Notes: a model not told the origin generated them from the sequence alone. 64,000 bases of DNA from Roseivirga sp. BDSF3-8 (GCF_041449215.1 NZ_JBGNFV010000001.1:372001-436000), one strand, 5' to 3'; counted from the stretch's first letter, positions 50,885-60,459 are shown. Program-made: numbers and translations.

Positions 50885-52369
50885 ATGATACGTCTGCTGC
50901 TCCTTCTTCCCATTTGTTTATTTCTCACTGCCTGCGGATATTTTGAAGAGCAGGAAAGAAAAAAGCGCGATGCCTTCGCGGATGACCTGGCCGACCTGAA
51001 GGCTTATTTTCAGATACCTGGCATGGCAGTGATGGTGCTGGATGATGGAGAGGTTATCTACGAGGACTATCTGGGTAAGGCGGACATTAACGGTAATATA
51101 CCTGTCAGCAGCACTACCCTCTTTCCGGTGGCCTCCATCACCAAGACTTTTTCTGCTGCGCTGGTGCTCCGGCTGGCCGAACAGGACAAACTTGACCTCA
51201 AAAACCCTGTCAATCGCTACCTGGCCTCTCCTGATCTGATAGACTCGATCCGGATAGAGCATTTACTCACCCATACATCCGAAGGCAGGGTGGGCGAGCA
51301 GTTTCATTACAGCAACCGTTATTCCCTTCTTACCAAAGTTGTGGAAAAAGCCACAGGCAAGTCCTTTCGTGAGGCCATGAAGGATGAAATATTTCACCCG
51401 CTGGACCTTCGTTATACCTTTTTACTGGCCAGTGAAGAAGAAGGCAATGCCTACAAGGAGATCATTGCTACAGGGTACCGATATGATGGCATGCTTGCCA
51501 AATGCCCGATGGACTATGGCTATTCGGCCTCCGCCGGCCTGGTAACTAACCTGCAGGATCTGGCCGTGTTTGCTGAAGCGCTGGAAGGGGACTCGCTATT
51601 GAGCAAGGACTCCAAAAAATCCTTAATCACCCCCTACCAGGAGGGCTTTCCCTATGCCAAAGGACTCTTTACCCAGACCATTGATGGAGAAAGGGTACTG
51701 TGGGCTTACGGGCAGTATGACTGCTATTCCAGCCTTTTCGTTACTGTGCCGGATAAGGACCTGACCCTGATCCTGATGGCGAACAATAACCTGATGAGCG
51801 ACCCGGCCCGCCTGATAAATGGAGACCTCACCTCCTCTCTGTTTGCCCTCAGCTTTCTGAAAAACTTCATTATGGGCAAGCAAGACGCTCCCATTCTTGA
51901 AACAGATGCTTCCCTGACGGATTTGACCCCCAAAGGGGAATTTTACAGAAAAAAGCTGGTGGCACAGGCAATGGCCACTACCTATATGAGCCGGTTTGAT
52001 TCCACTCGATACGGTCAGAGCCTTACGTTACTGGATAAACTTTTTACGCACTACCCTGCTGTGGAGGAGTATGCCAGCCTGAACCTAATACATGCCCTGC
52101 TTTTCTTAAATGATGTGGCAGGCCACTATGACAAGACATACCCAGAGCGCTATAATGAGCTTGTAGAAAGGGCAAGTCTGGCTATGCTGGAAAAGGAGCC
52201 TGAGAATCCATATGTGCACATCTATCTGGCCAACTATTATGACCAGGAGGGTGATGCAGCCAGAGCGAGAGAGCATTATACCTGGCTGGCCAAAGCCACC
52301 AATTTCAGCGATAACTGGTACATGGAAGAAGCCAACAGATGGATTGGGAGCCACCCGGCAGGCAATTAA
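50885..52369 (+). CDS. Serine hydrolase (beta-lactamase class C fold) lipoprotein with helical C-terminal region
   Basis: A 494-residue protein from ATG 50885, giving a lipoprotein signal (LLLLLPICLFLTAC). The catalytic domain has the SxxK motif in FPVASITKTFSAAL and the YxN motif in FHYSNRYSLLTKVV. The third motif is not of the standard HxG form (LWAYGQYDCYSSLF occupies that place). The C-terminal ~140 residues are helical with a TPR-like character (LTLLDKLFTHYPAVEEYASLNLI, PYVHIYLANYYDQEGDAARAREHY, each partly shown). Probably a periplasmic or surface esterase or peptidase. It is a paralogue in fold of the 40078 gene but differs in architecture. Confidence 0.84.
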   Translation: MIRLLLLLPICLFLTACGYFEEQERKKRDAFADDLADLKAYFQIPGMAVMVLDDGEVIYEDYLGKADINGNIPVSSTTLFPVASITKTFSAALVLRLAEQDKLDLKNPVNRYLASPDLIDSIRIEHLLTHTSEGRVGEQFHYSNRYSLLTKVVEKATGKSFREAMKDEIFHPLDLRYTFLLASEEEGNAYKEIIATGYRYDGMLAKCPMDYGYSASAGLVTNLQDLAVFAEALEGDSLLSKDSKKSLITPYQEGFPYAKGLFTQTIDGERVLWAYGQYDCYSSLFVTVPDKDLTLILMANNNLMSDPARLINGDLTSSLFALSFLKNFIMGKQDAPILETDASLTDLTPKGEFYRKKLVAQAMATTYMSRFDSTRYGQSLTLLDKLFTHYPAVEEYASLNLIHALLFLNDVAGHYDKTYPERYNELVERASLAMLEKEPENPYVHIYLANYYDQEGDAARAREHYTWLAKATNFSDNWYMEEANRWIGSHPAGN

Positions 52370-52450
52370 ATTATTTGATAGCTTAGTCCTGGTCTTAATA
52401 ACAGGAATAAGGCCTTAGGTGTATCATCTGAAACTAAACCGGACCAAGGG

Positions 52451-54448
52451 ATGATCTATATTTTCAGTTACCATACAGATGAGCAGTATCTGCTTTTTAA
52501 GTTGGTGCCCCATAAAAGAATAATAGTCCGGATAGGAGATAGTCTGTCATCTCATTTGGCTTGCTTACCGAAGGGTGCTGAGGTGGCATTCCAGATCAAC
52601 CTGTCTTACTGGAAGTACTTCTTCAGTGACACGAATGGGCCCTCCCAGCTTGCCCGATCCAAGGGGTTTAATGTGCTTAATGCCGGATTATACGATATCC
52701 GCAAAAGCTCATTACACCAAATGCTGGGCAAGGCAGGTATTCCTTCATTACTTACTGAAAAAAAGCAAGTTATCAAATCCAATGATTTACTCATCCTGAA
52801 ATCAGACTATAACTATGGCGCTCAATATGAGAGAAAACTTAGCCAGGAAGGAGCAAAGCAACTAAGGCTGAGGGTTGATTTCTCTCTGCTGCCTGACCAT
52901 AATAACTATGTGGTAAAGACTTATAGCGAGATATTACCGCAGGAGTGGAATCGGCCCGGACTTACGATAGAAAAATACATAACCAATACCGAAGGAGGCT
53001 TCCACCGGGTATTCAGGTATCGTGAACGGTTTGTGTTGTTAAGCGGGCGCAGCGCTGCTCCTATCAAAAAAATGAGCACGGCTGAGCAACGGAAAACCTG
53101 TTGCTATACCAGACAAAAATTACCCGAAGGCCTTTCACCTGTACAGCAGGCATGCATAAAGCAGGCAGACCGCTTTTTCAGCCATCATTCTATTGATTTC
53201 GGTGCAATAGATCTGGTAGCGGACGATAAAGGACAGGTGTATATAATAGATCTTAATGACACTTCACACTGGGGTAATGATGGTAGCATAGAAGCAGAAA
53301 AACACCTTAGTGGCTACGACGCACTACCAGAAGAATCCGCCTACCTTTCTTTTTCAAGAAGTAGTAGGGGGGTGGTCTGTCAGGGGGTAGAAGCATTTTC
53401 TTCGGCTTATAAGCCTGACATAGTCGTGTTGGTGGACAGCAGAGAGCTACCTGCCTTCACGGCCTCTATGGAAGATAATGTCAGTGGCCTGTTGGTAAAA
53501 GAGAGTATAGCAGAAGCTTTTGAGATAAACCTCAGGAACGACGTATCTGCTTATGGCCTGTTGCACTACCTGCTGTTCTCTAATCCTGATCACACCCCCA
53601 CCGTCATATGCCGGGGCAGCTACTGGCATGGGGAGGAAATTCCGGGTTATGCAATGGATGTAAGCTACCAGATCATAGTGCCCCACTATGGTGACCCTGC
53701 TATATTACGCCGCTGCCTAAATAACCTCCTCACAATTGCGCCGGCCCACAGGGTATGGGTGGCAATTGACGGCCACCCGGACCCCTCTACTGTAAGCTGG
53801 GTAAAGCAGCAGAAAGTACGGCTCTATCACACGGGAAAGAAAGAGCCGGTAGGCCCCTATGTGTTGCGGCAACAACTCATAGAAAAATCTGATGCGGACA
53901 TCATCGTATTTCAGGATTCGGATGATTATTCTACTCTTGACAGGCTGGATCAACTTCTCCATGAACTGATCCATGAAGAAGACTGCGCAGTGGCAGGTTC
54001 GGCCACTATTATGCTCAATGAAATAGGTGAAACGGTACGGACCAGATTTTTCCCTCCGGTACCTACGTATTCATTGCGTATGAAACAGGGGCATTGTCAG
54101 CTACACCCCAGCACCTGCGGCTGGCGCGAGGCATGGCTCGGTGAATTTGGCTTTTCGAGCTTTATCAAGTTCGGGCTGGATTCACAGCAGTTGCTACGCT
54201 CTGCCCTTTATCACTATCATGTAAATACCCCTGGCGTACTGTACATCAAAAACCATCGCAAAGGAGCCCTTACCACCGCTGCACACACTGGCCTGGATAC
54301 AGAAAAGCGCCTGACCCTTTATAAGCAATGGTATGAGGACTTTGTTCTTATTGAAAATGACGAACTGGAACTGGAGGATTCATCACTTGCCAGGCAGGAT
54401 GGAGATGCCTATAAGGATAAGTTAAGGGAAAATGAACCCTTATCTTAG
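52451..54448 (+). CDS. ATP-grasp-like domain fused to a family 2 glycosyltransferase
   Basis: A 665-residue protein joining two enzymatic folds. Residues 1-300 resemble an ATP-grasp ligase: SLHQMLGKAGIPSLLTEK, LLILKSDYNYGAQYE, the EKYIT segment and FGAIDLVADDKGQVYIIDLN (about 249-268) with the metal-binding Asp and Asn. After a linker of about 100 residues a GT-A fold starts at about 407 with YQIIVPHYGDPAILRRCLNN and has the metal-binding DSDD in VFQDSDDYSTLDRLDQLL (about 486). There is no signal peptide or membrane span. A combined ligase and glycosyltransferase might modify an amino-sugar, peptide or polysaccharide. The pairing is unusual to me. The function is inferred only from domain families. 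Confidence 0.72.
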   Translation: MIYIFSYHTDEQYLLFKLVPHKRIIVRIGDSLSSHLACLPKGAEVAFQINLSYWKYFFSDTNGPSQLARSKGFNVLNAGLYDIRKSSLHQMLGKAGIPSLLTEKKQVIKSNDLLILKSDYNYGAQYERKLSQEGAKQLRLRVDFSLLPDHNNYVVKTYSEILPQEWNRPGLTIEKYITNTEGGFHRVFRYRERFVLLSGRSAAPIKKMSTAEQRKTCCYTRQKLPEGLSPVQQACIKQADRFFSHHSIDFGAIDLVADDKGQVYIIDLNDTSHWGNDGSIEAEKHLSGYDALPEESAYLSFSRSSRGVVCQGVEAFSSAYKPDIVVLVDSRELPAFTASMEDNVSGLLVKESIAEAFEINLRNDVSAYGLLHYLLFSNPDHTPTVICRGSYWHGEEIPGYAMDVSYQIIVPHYGDPAILRRCLNNLLTIAPAHRVWVAIDGHPDPSTVSWVKQQKVRLYHTGKKEPVGPYVLRQQLIEKSDADIIVFQDSDDYSTLDRLDQLLHELIHEEDCAVAGSATIMLNEIGETVRTRFFPPVPTYSLRMKQGHCQLHPSTCGWREAWLGEFGFSSFIKFGLDSQQLLRSALYHYHVNTPGVLYIKNHRKGALTTAAHTGLDTEKRLTLYKQWYEDFVLIENDELELEDSSLARQDGDAYKDKLRENEPLS

Positions 54449-54670
54449 TGCAAAGAGTTTCCAAACAAATTAAAGTCAAATAATTTTCCACCGAAATACC
54501 GCTAGCTAAGGATCGATAGTACTTTGCATTTCATGCACCCCGGATAGGCCAATTCACTCCCCTGCCAACTAAATACAGCCAGAATCTCATTAGTTCAGGT
54601 AAATTATTACATGGCATTGTTCAATTACAATGTCGGGGTTAAATTCCAATTCAACTTTTTAATGTTTATA

Positions 54671-55231
54671 ATGAAACGATTTCGAGTAGTCAGCTATGAT
54701 GACGCCTCGCCCGAGGTGCAGGAAATTTACCAGGAAACCATGAAGGAAATGGGCTTGCCCTTTGTACTGAACTGGTTCAAATGCCAGGGAGGCAACGCCA
54801 ATCTGCTTCGTGGCAACTGGGAGAAACTTCGCAGCACGATGCTCCGTGGCAAAGTGCCTTTTATACTGAAGCAGCTAATTATATATAATATCTCTAAAAA
54901 TAAAGGATGTGAATACTGTGCTCACGCTCACGGCTTAATTGCCGATAGCCTGAGTGAAAGCCTTACTAACGACCCCGCTAAAAAGGTCACTGAGAACATG
55001 AATGCCGACTTTGTACCCAGTAGTTACAAAACGGCTATCCGCGTAGTAACGGCTTCTGCCCTGAACCCTTCGGATACCACTGATGAGGACTTTGAAGAGC
55101 TGCGCGATGAAGGCTTTAGTGAAGACGAGATACAGGAACTCATGAGCCTGGCAGACCTGACAAACATGCTGAATACCATAGCAGAAATATCAGGTGTGAA
55201 AATTGATAACGAACTGATGGAGCCGGTTTAA
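54671..55231 (+). CDS. Carboxymuconolactone decarboxylase / AhpD-like protein
   Basis: A 186-residue all-helical protein from ATG 54671, since the longer frame has a hydrophobic leader that is not family-like. It has the redox motif CEYCAHAH (Cys80, Cys83, His87), the C-x2-C-x3-H of AhpD-like alkylhydroperoxidases and CMD-family proteins. Flanking helices EIYQETMKEMGLPFVLNWF and FKTAIRVVTASALNP-like segments match. A role in peroxide or redox sensing is likely. Its stop codon overlaps the ATG of the following histidine kinase by one base, indicating translational coupling and a probable functional link. Confidence 0.85.
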   Translation: MKRFRVVSYDDASPEVQEIYQETMKEMGLPFVLNWFKCQGGNANLLRGNWEKLRSTMLRGKVPFILKQLIIYNISKNKGCEYCAHAHGLIADSLSESLTNDPAKKVTENMNADFVPSSYKTAIRVVTASALNPSDTTDEDFEELRDEGFSEDEIQELMSLADLTNMLNTIAEISGVKIDNELMEPV

Positions 55232-56595
55232 TGAGTTCTTCTCCAACAATGCTTTTAGAGGCCAGCAACAGGCTTCGGCACGAAGTACTAACTAAGTTTG
55301 CTACGGAACTGGGACGGGCCACCAGCTACGAAGATGTACGTCCGGTACTGACGGACAACATCAAGTATATGGTGAATTTCATCACGGCCAGGATTTTGCT
55401 GGAAGTGGAAGAAGAGTTTGTCATATTTCAGATTCACCGCAGCGAGTGCCAGATCCTTATAGGAGCTGAACATTGTATGGAGTTTGAATTAGAAACCATG
55501 AAGAGCGGGGTGCCCAGGCAGCTCGGACTTGATGAAATACAGAAGTTGGGGGGCTGGGAGAATAGCCTGTTTTCTACCGGCCGCGCCCGGCATTTTTATC
55601 TGTACCCGCAACATACGCAGCCAGGGCACCGTGCTATGGTAACGCTGGCTAATAAAAGTGACTCAGCATTTAACGAGGTCGACCACAGGTTCCTTAAGCT
55701 AATGACCGAATTGCTCATAAGTAAGGTATCTCAGCTATGGTATCTGACAGAGCTCAATCGTAAAAATAAAGCCCTGAATGAGACCAACCTAAAGCTGGAT
55801 AAGCTGTATGCTGAAGTGAATGCCCTGAACCGAAACCTGGAAGGTGAGGTACAGAGCCGAACAATGGAACTTGACCAGAGCAACCGGGAATTGAGAGAGA
55901 TATTTTACCGCACCTCTCACGATTTCAGAAGCCCTATTACTTCCATACGCGGACTTATGAACATAGCCCGTTATGAGGCGACGGACTGCCCTGGTTTGCT
56001 GGCGATATTTGATGAGTGTGATGTAAACACACAGCGTATGGATAATATGCTGGGTAAATTAAGTAAACTCAGCGACCTTAATGATGAGGCAAAAAACCAC
56101 CCTCTGCAGCAGTACTCTCTTACTGAGGTGGTCGATACGGTAAACACTCGGTTTTCAGAAAAGATCAAAACAGCGGGGATAGACTGGCAGCAGCAGGTAG
56201 CGGATGATATATTAACTACGTGTATGCCCCAGAGCACCCTGGTAAGTCTTATCAGTTACCTGGTAGAAAATGCTATTATGTTCCGGGATATGACCCTGGA
56301 AACACCCTCCATCCGTATCCAGGCAGAAGTACAGCACCATACGATGACCTTTACGGTGGCTGACAATGGTACGGGCATCCCCGAGGACATGAGAGAACGA
56401 ATTTTTGAAATGTATTACCGCGGTAGTGAGCAAAGTAAAGGCCACGGCCTTGGACTCTACGTAGTAAGAAAATTGTTAAATGCCTGTGGCGGAGAGGTTA
56501 GCCTGGAGGGAGGCACTCGCAAGGGTGCTACCTTCCGGATTTCCCTGCCTGTACGTGCCGCTGAACAAAAGCACGTTTTAGCAGAACAGATGTAA
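55231..56595 (+). CDS. GAF-type sensor histidine kinase coupled to an AhpD-like protein
   Basis: A 454-residue cytoplasmic protein without a membrane span. Residues 1-170 form a GAF-like sensor (ATELGRATSYEDVRPVLTDN, NSLFSTGRARHFYLYP). A coiled coil follows (about 175-215), then the HisKA domain with the phospho-accepting His230 in YRTSHDFRSPITSIRGL and the HATPase domain (LVENAIMF, ADNGTGIP, GHGLGLYVVRKLL). The hybrid pattern of N-terminal GAF and soluble kinase suggests sensing of an intracellular signal. The overlapping AhpD-like gene upstream could supply the redox input. No response regulator is adjacent. Confidence 0.88.
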   Translation: MSSSPTMLLEASNRLRHEVLTKFATELGRATSYEDVRPVLTDNIKYMVNFITARILLEVEEEFVIFQIHRSECQILIGAEHCMEFELETMKSGVPRQLGLDEIQKLGGWENSLFSTGRARHFYLYPQHTQPGHRAMVTLANKSDSAFNEVDHRFLKLMTELLISKVSQLWYLTELNRKNKALNETNLKLDKLYAEVNALNRNLEGEVQSRTMELDQSNRELREIFYRTSHDFRSPITSIRGLMNIARYEATDCPGLLAIFDECDVNTQRMDNMLGKLSKLSDLNDEAKNHPLQQYSLTEVVDTVNTRFSEKIKTAGIDWQQQVADDILTTCMPQSTLVSLISYLVENAIMFRDMTLETPSIRIQAEVQHHTMTFTVADNGTGIPEDMRERIFEMYYRGSEQSKGHGLGLYVVRKLLNACGGEVSLEGGTRKGATFRISLPVRAAEQKHVLAEQM

Positions 56596-56599
56596 ATGA

Positions 56600-56622
56600 A
56601 AAAGGCCCTATACGGGCCTTTT
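56600..56622. terminator. Bidirectional hairpin between kinase and PRC-barrel gene
   Basis: AAAAGGCCC (56600-56608) pairs with GGGCCTTTT (56614-56622) around a five-base loop, with A and T flanks suited to termination in both directions of these convergent genes. Confidence 0.8.
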
Positions 56623-56640
56623 GTATTACGCTGCGATACG

Positions 56641-57162
56641 TTAATGACTAAATTTTTTATTCCTGAAGGTACTTTGATCATAAAAGCGGTGATCCACTTG
56701 TTTGACATGATCATATCCGGCCTTTGTACCCGTAAAGTGTGCCACCACATTTAACTCATACTGGGGCTCAATAGGCTCGCTTTTAGTCCGTTTTTCAGTG
56801 GTACGGAAGGTTTCCTTATCTATGGAATCAACATATACTGTTTTTTCGTCTTCATTAAGGTCAGCGAGCCCTACCGGTAGCAGAAAATAGTACTTTCCTT
56901 TTCCTTCAGTAAATTCCTCCGGTGTATCACTTTTAAACTGCGGGTTGAGCCTTTGCGGATTGGCATCGATCATTTCCTGATCAAACTTCACCTCAAGGTA
57001 CTTTACCAACTCATCCTTCCGTGAAACAACCAGGTTGGTTACTTTACCTATTTTATGGTGGTTAGAATCTTTAAGGGTCCAACCTCTAACATCGTTACTA
57101 TTACCTGACACCTCATAGCCAGGCAGGTCTTCTAAATAAAATAATGTCGTATTGTGTGGCAT
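56641..57162 (-). CDS. PRC-barrel domain protein
   Basis: A 173-residue protein with ATG 57162 chosen as the start. An upstream ATG at 57180 overlaps the previous gene and adds six residues. The N-terminal NTTLFYLEDLPGYEVSGNSN and DVRGWTLKDSNHHKIGKVTN with LVVSRKDELVKYLEVKF form a PRC-barrel, a beta-barrel found in RNA-processing and photosynthetic proteins. Bacteroidota commonly use two or three such proteins in stress-linked operons. It follows a membrane-anchored protein of unknown role by a few bases. Confidence 0.86.
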   Translation of the reverse strand: MPHNTTLFYLEDLPGYEVSGNSNDVRGWTLKDSNHHKIGKVTNLVVSRKDELVKYLEVKFDQEMIDANPQRLNPQFKSDTPEEFTEGKGKYYFLLPVGLADLNEDEKTVYVDSIDKETFRTTEKRTKSEPIEPQYELNVVAHFTGTKAGYDHVKQVDHRFYDQSTFRNKKFSH

Positions 57163-57166
57163 GTTC

Positions 57167-57793
57167 TTAGCTATTATCATGAATGGTCCTGAGTATTACA
57201 CTGGCCTGGTCGAAAAAGCCTTTTACCAGTTCTTTTTGTTCCAGTGTTGGCTCATCAGGATTCAGGTTTGATGCATATTTTTCCAGCGTAGCCACATCCT
57301 GGCTTATATAATCCATGCCGGAACTCTGCATGTTATTCATACTCTCCACCACCTGCACGAACCCATGCTTTATGGTATTGGCATGATCCAGTTTCATAGG
57401 ATCTTTCAGTATAGAGTCGCCTTTTTCTTTCAGCATGGACATATCTTGCCTGAAGTCATAGCCGGTTTCCTCGGCGGTAGCGTTCATGGCATTAGTAAGC
57501 AGCGTAAAAGCCCTGTGGGTATATATATGATCTATTCCCATTTTGCCCTCACTGTCTTCGATATGCTCATAGTATGCGGTGAGTTCAGAAGGCGGGGCCT
57601 CATCAACCATCCCTTCACGTATACCACCTATTTCAGACTGCTCAGGCACTTCGGGGTTGTCCTGGTCAGACTGGAATTCATTTTCTGAAAATACTCCACT
57701 GGCCAGCAGGTAAATAATCATGGCTAAGAGTACAAGCCCTATTGCTACCCAGGGCCATATGGGTCTTTTTTTACGTATATGAATTTCTGCCAT
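57167..57793 (-). CDS. Membrane-anchored protein of unknown function
   Basis: A 208-residue protein with a basic N-terminus and one span (WPWVAIGLVLLAMIIYLLASG). The periplasmic remainder is helical, with acidic clusters (NPEVPEQSEIGGIREGMVDEA) and YTHRAFTLLTNAMNATAEETG, and a C-terminal coiled part. No family recognised. Immediately upstream of the PRC-barrel gene on the same strand, with the alternative start of that gene overlapping its end, so it is an operon partner. Confidence 0.65.
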   Translation of the reverse strand: MAEIHIRKKRPIWPWVAIGLVLLAMIIYLLASGVFSENEFQSDQDNPEVPEQSEIGGIREGMVDEAPPSELTAYYEHIEDSEGKMGIDHIYTHRAFTLLTNAMNATAEETGYDFRQDMSMLKEKGDSILKDPMKLDHANTIKHGFVQVVESMNNMQSSGMDYISQDVATLEKYASNLNPDEPTLEQKELVKGFFDQASVILRTIHDNS

Positions 57794-57870
57794 TGGTTAA
57801 TATCTATTTGCGTTCTCGTATATAACTATCTAAAAATGGGATAGTTATATTGAAGGCAAATTTGGCAGTA

Positions 57871-58344
57871 TCATAACAGATAGGACATATAGCGGTCGCT
57901 TTCAGCTATATTCATGATAGCCCGATTGCGGGTAGTGAGGAGCGTACGCATATATTGTGTTAGAAAGAGAATGTCAGCCAGGCGCCCGGCCAGGCCCAGG
58001 GGCGACCTGTACCGGAAGAGATCTGTCATAAGCGTACCTTCAGGATGTGGCTTAAACAGGTGGTGGTGGGTAAAGCTATCAAATACCCCCTCCTGCATCT
58101 CATCCACGAACATGTGTGGCCGGTCATACGCTGTGATTTTACTGGTGAGGTATTGCCAGACCCCAAAGTGTCGGGCTCTCCAGGTTACGGACTCACCCAT
58201 ACCGATGAGCCCCGTGCAAGTACCCCTCACAGCCTGCTCACCGGTATGCGATACAGAGTCAGCGTGCAGGTCTATACTTCTGCTCAGGTCAAAGCATCGC
58301 TCAGGAGGGGCTTTGATAAGGGTATGTATCTCAATTAGGGGCAT
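57871..58344 (-). CDS. SRPBCC-fold protein
   Basis: A 157-residue protein of the START/Bet v 1-like SRPBCC superfamily of ligand-binding folds: IEIHTLIKAPPERCFDLSRS, TGLIGMGESVTWRARHFGVW, PHMFVDEMQEGVFDSFTHHH and MTDLFRYRSPLGLAGRLAD. Many members with the PPERCFDLSRSIDLH pattern are annotated as cell-division-inhibitor-like SRPBCC proteins, which probably bind a hydrophobic ligand. It starts about ten bases after the small protein gene upstream and lies in the same transcription direction as the PRC-barrel group. Confidence 0.82.
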   Translation of the reverse strand: MPLIEIHTLIKAPPERCFDLSRSIDLHADSVSHTGEQAVRGTCTGLIGMGESVTWRARHFGVWQYLTSKITAYDRPHMFVDEMQEGVFDSFTHHHLFKPHPEGTLMTDLFRYRSPLGLAGRLADILFLTQYMRTLLTTRNRAIMNIAESDRYMSYLL

Positions 58345-58353
58345 TGACTGAAT

Positions 58354-58563
58354 TCAGACTTCGCCGTTCTCCATTTTCTGAGAAAGCTCTTCCTTTACCT
58401 CGCGTTGTATCACATCTATTTCGGCTTTTATCTCCTCAATAGATTTGCCCGTGAGTTCAGCCACTGTTTTAATATAATGACGGGCTATGGTTTGCGACCA
58501 GATATTGGCCTCGACAGTCAACTGAACAAAGGGCTTAAACCCTTCTAATACATCTTTACTCAT
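58354..58563 (-). CDS. Small helical protein of unknown function
   Basis: A 69-residue acidic helical protein with no signal peptide or membrane span (VEANIWSQTIARHYIKTVAE, GKSIEEIKAEIDVIQREVKE). No family recognised. Nine bases separate it from the next gene downstream and twelve from the OmpA-like gene upstream, so it belongs to a minus-strand operon. Confidence 0.6.
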   Translation of the reverse strand: MSKDVLEGFKPFVQLTVEANIWSQTIARHYIKTVAELTGKSIEEIKAEIDVIQREVKEELSQKMENGEV

Positions 58564-58575
58564 ACTTATTTTCTA

Positions 58576-60459
58576 CTATTTAGATGGTTCAAAAGAACAG
58601 CTTTCGCAGTAGGTGGTCTTAAGATAGTCATTATCCAGCAACTGAAAGGACACACCGCCTACATGACGGGAGCGGAACATTTCGCAGAACCGGAGCGTGT
58701 TCTTCTCTATCGCATTCAGCAGCAGGGTCCTGTAGGCTATATTCTCCCTCATTGCAGGGTTTCCGATTGTGAGATTAAGGTAGAAGAAGATCAGATCCTC
58801 GCTGGCACCCACATCGTATGCCCGTTCCTCCAATATGTTTCTGGCCCAGTCATAGGCCGCGTTCCGGCTCAGAAACTTAGCCAGGCTTACCAGGTCGGCA
58901 TCACTGAGTTCCAGGTCGTAATAGGCCATGGAAATGTCTTTCAGGGTGGCCCGTTTCTTACTGTAATTCATGCCGGCATCGTACTGACTTACTAGGATGA
59001 TTTTATAATTTGTAATGAGACGGATGAGCAGCGATTCATGCAGGTCAAGGCGCTGCAGTTTGTCAAGAAGCCCTTCTATTTCCCGCTTGTTCGTGATCAG
59101 CTCGCCCTGGGTCCATGCTTTGAGCTTCAGGGCTGTCAGGTTATACAGCACCTTCCGGTTATCCGGCATCAGCTCATTAAGCCTTTCAAATGCTTTAATG
59201 TGCTCATATACATCCTCTCCGTTCAGCTCATAACGAAATACCCACTGATTATTCAGTAAAGATCCGTACTGAGTAGTCTTGGGTACTTCCAGTTTATCAA
59301 GAAACTCACCGGGCAGTTTCTCATCTTTGATCAGTTCATAGACTATATTCTGAATATAGAGGGCTTCCTCAACGTTTTTCTCCTTTATACTCTGATCAAA
59401 AAACTTCTTTAGCATGACGGGGTCATTCTCTGCCTCACTGAACTTCTTCTGCAGCTTGAGCTCTATAAGGGCTTTACGGTGGGTGCTCAGCGCCGGCTCC
59501 AGGTCATTCAGTACCCCCGGCTTTTGCAGTTCTTCTTTTACCTCTTCTTTACTCTTACCCGCCAGGTAGCTGTATTCGGTACCCTGAATTTCGTTCAGAA
59601 ACTCCACCCAGTTTTCATTGGTGATGATTGTGGAGGATATCTCCGGCTTCTGGTATGCCTGCAGAGCAGATATAATGCTATTGGCCCGGCCACGCTGCAG
59701 CTCCAGGTTCTTTTCCAATGATCCCTCTACAGAGGCATATGCCTTAACATTGATCTCCTTAATATTATAGTCTGTAAGGTCCAGGGAATCATACAGAGGC
59801 TGAATTTCTTCTTTTTCAAAGGATACCTGGTTCTGGTTAAATGGGACCGTAAAGCGCAGCACTTTCGAAATGAGCTGGTGCCCCCCTTCCTTATTCTCCG
59901 TGGGAAGCGAGTCCCTGTACATTCCCATTTCCAGCAGACTCCACTGGCTTGATTCTACATTTATTGGTTGTATATACTCGCACAGGTACTTCTTTTGCAC
60001 CATTAACAGGTTTAGCTCTATGTCCGCCACCTCATAGCGCGAGGGCAGTTCACCGTAGGTTAGCAGATACCAGTTATTGTTTAAAACGACCGCATTTTCT
60101 TCCAGCTCTTTTAGATACACGGGAGGCATAAGGTAGCCATTATAAGCCCAGGCACTTGCACGGCCATTTTCACGGTCGCAGGGATATTGCCGCCGCTCTA
60201 TCACATCTACAGCGATACCATCATACTTATGATCAAACAGCTTTTCAAAAGCCTCTTTGCTCCGGATAGCTAATATTATTTTCCGGTCTTCTATATGTAT
60301 GCCATAAGACAGATCAGGGGGCAGGGCCTTCCGCGCCAGTTTAAAGGCAGTACAGGCCTCATTACCCTCTTCATTCGGGTTTTTAAGCCCATATATGTCA
60401 TCATTCTGGGCATACAGGCTTACAGGAAGTAGTAAAAGCAGAAATATAGCAAATCTCAT
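58576..60459 (-). CDS. Secreted OmpA-like protein of unknown function
   Basis: A 627-residue protein with a signal peptide (AIFLLLLLPVSLYAQ). A central portion near residue 205-275 resembles an OmpA-type peptidoglycan-binding domain: VLRFTVPFNQNQVSFEKEEI, IKEINVKAYASVEGSLEKNL and LQRGRANSIISALQAY. The rest has helical, TPR-like stretches (KAFERLNELMPDNRKVLYNL) and ends in a cysteine-containing tail (YCESCSFEPSK). It is presumably periplasmic or outer-membrane associated, tethering to peptidoglycan. No exact family is recognised. First gene of the minus-strand run. Confidence 0.7.
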   Translation of the reverse strand: MRFAIFLLLLLPVSLYAQNDDIYGLKNPNEEGNEACTAFKLARKALPPDLSYGIHIEDRKIILAIRSKEAFEKLFDHKYDGIAVDVIERRQYPCDRENGRASAWAYNGYLMPPVYLKELEENAVVLNNNWYLLTYGELPSRYEVADIELNLLMVQKKYLCEYIQPINVESSQWSLLEMGMYRDSLPTENKEGGHQLISKVLRFTVPFNQNQVSFEKEEIQPLYDSLDLTDYNIKEINVKAYASVEGSLEKNLELQRGRANSIISALQAYQKPEISSTIITNENWVEFLNEIQGTEYSYLAGKSKEEVKEELQKPGVLNDLEPALSTHRKALIELKLQKKFSEAENDPVMLKKFFDQSIKEKNVEEALYIQNIVYELIKDEKLPGEFLDKLEVPKTTQYGSLLNNQWVFRYELNGEDVYEHIKAFERLNELMPDNRKVLYNLTALKLKAWTQGELITNKREIEGLLDKLQRLDLHESLLIRLITNYKIILVSQYDAGMNYSKKRATLKDISMAYYDLELSDADLVSLAKFLSRNAAYDWARNILEERAYDVGASEDLIFFYLNLTIGNPAMRENIAYRTLLLNAIEKNTLRFCEMFRSRHVGGVSFQLLDNDYLKTTYCESCSFEPSK

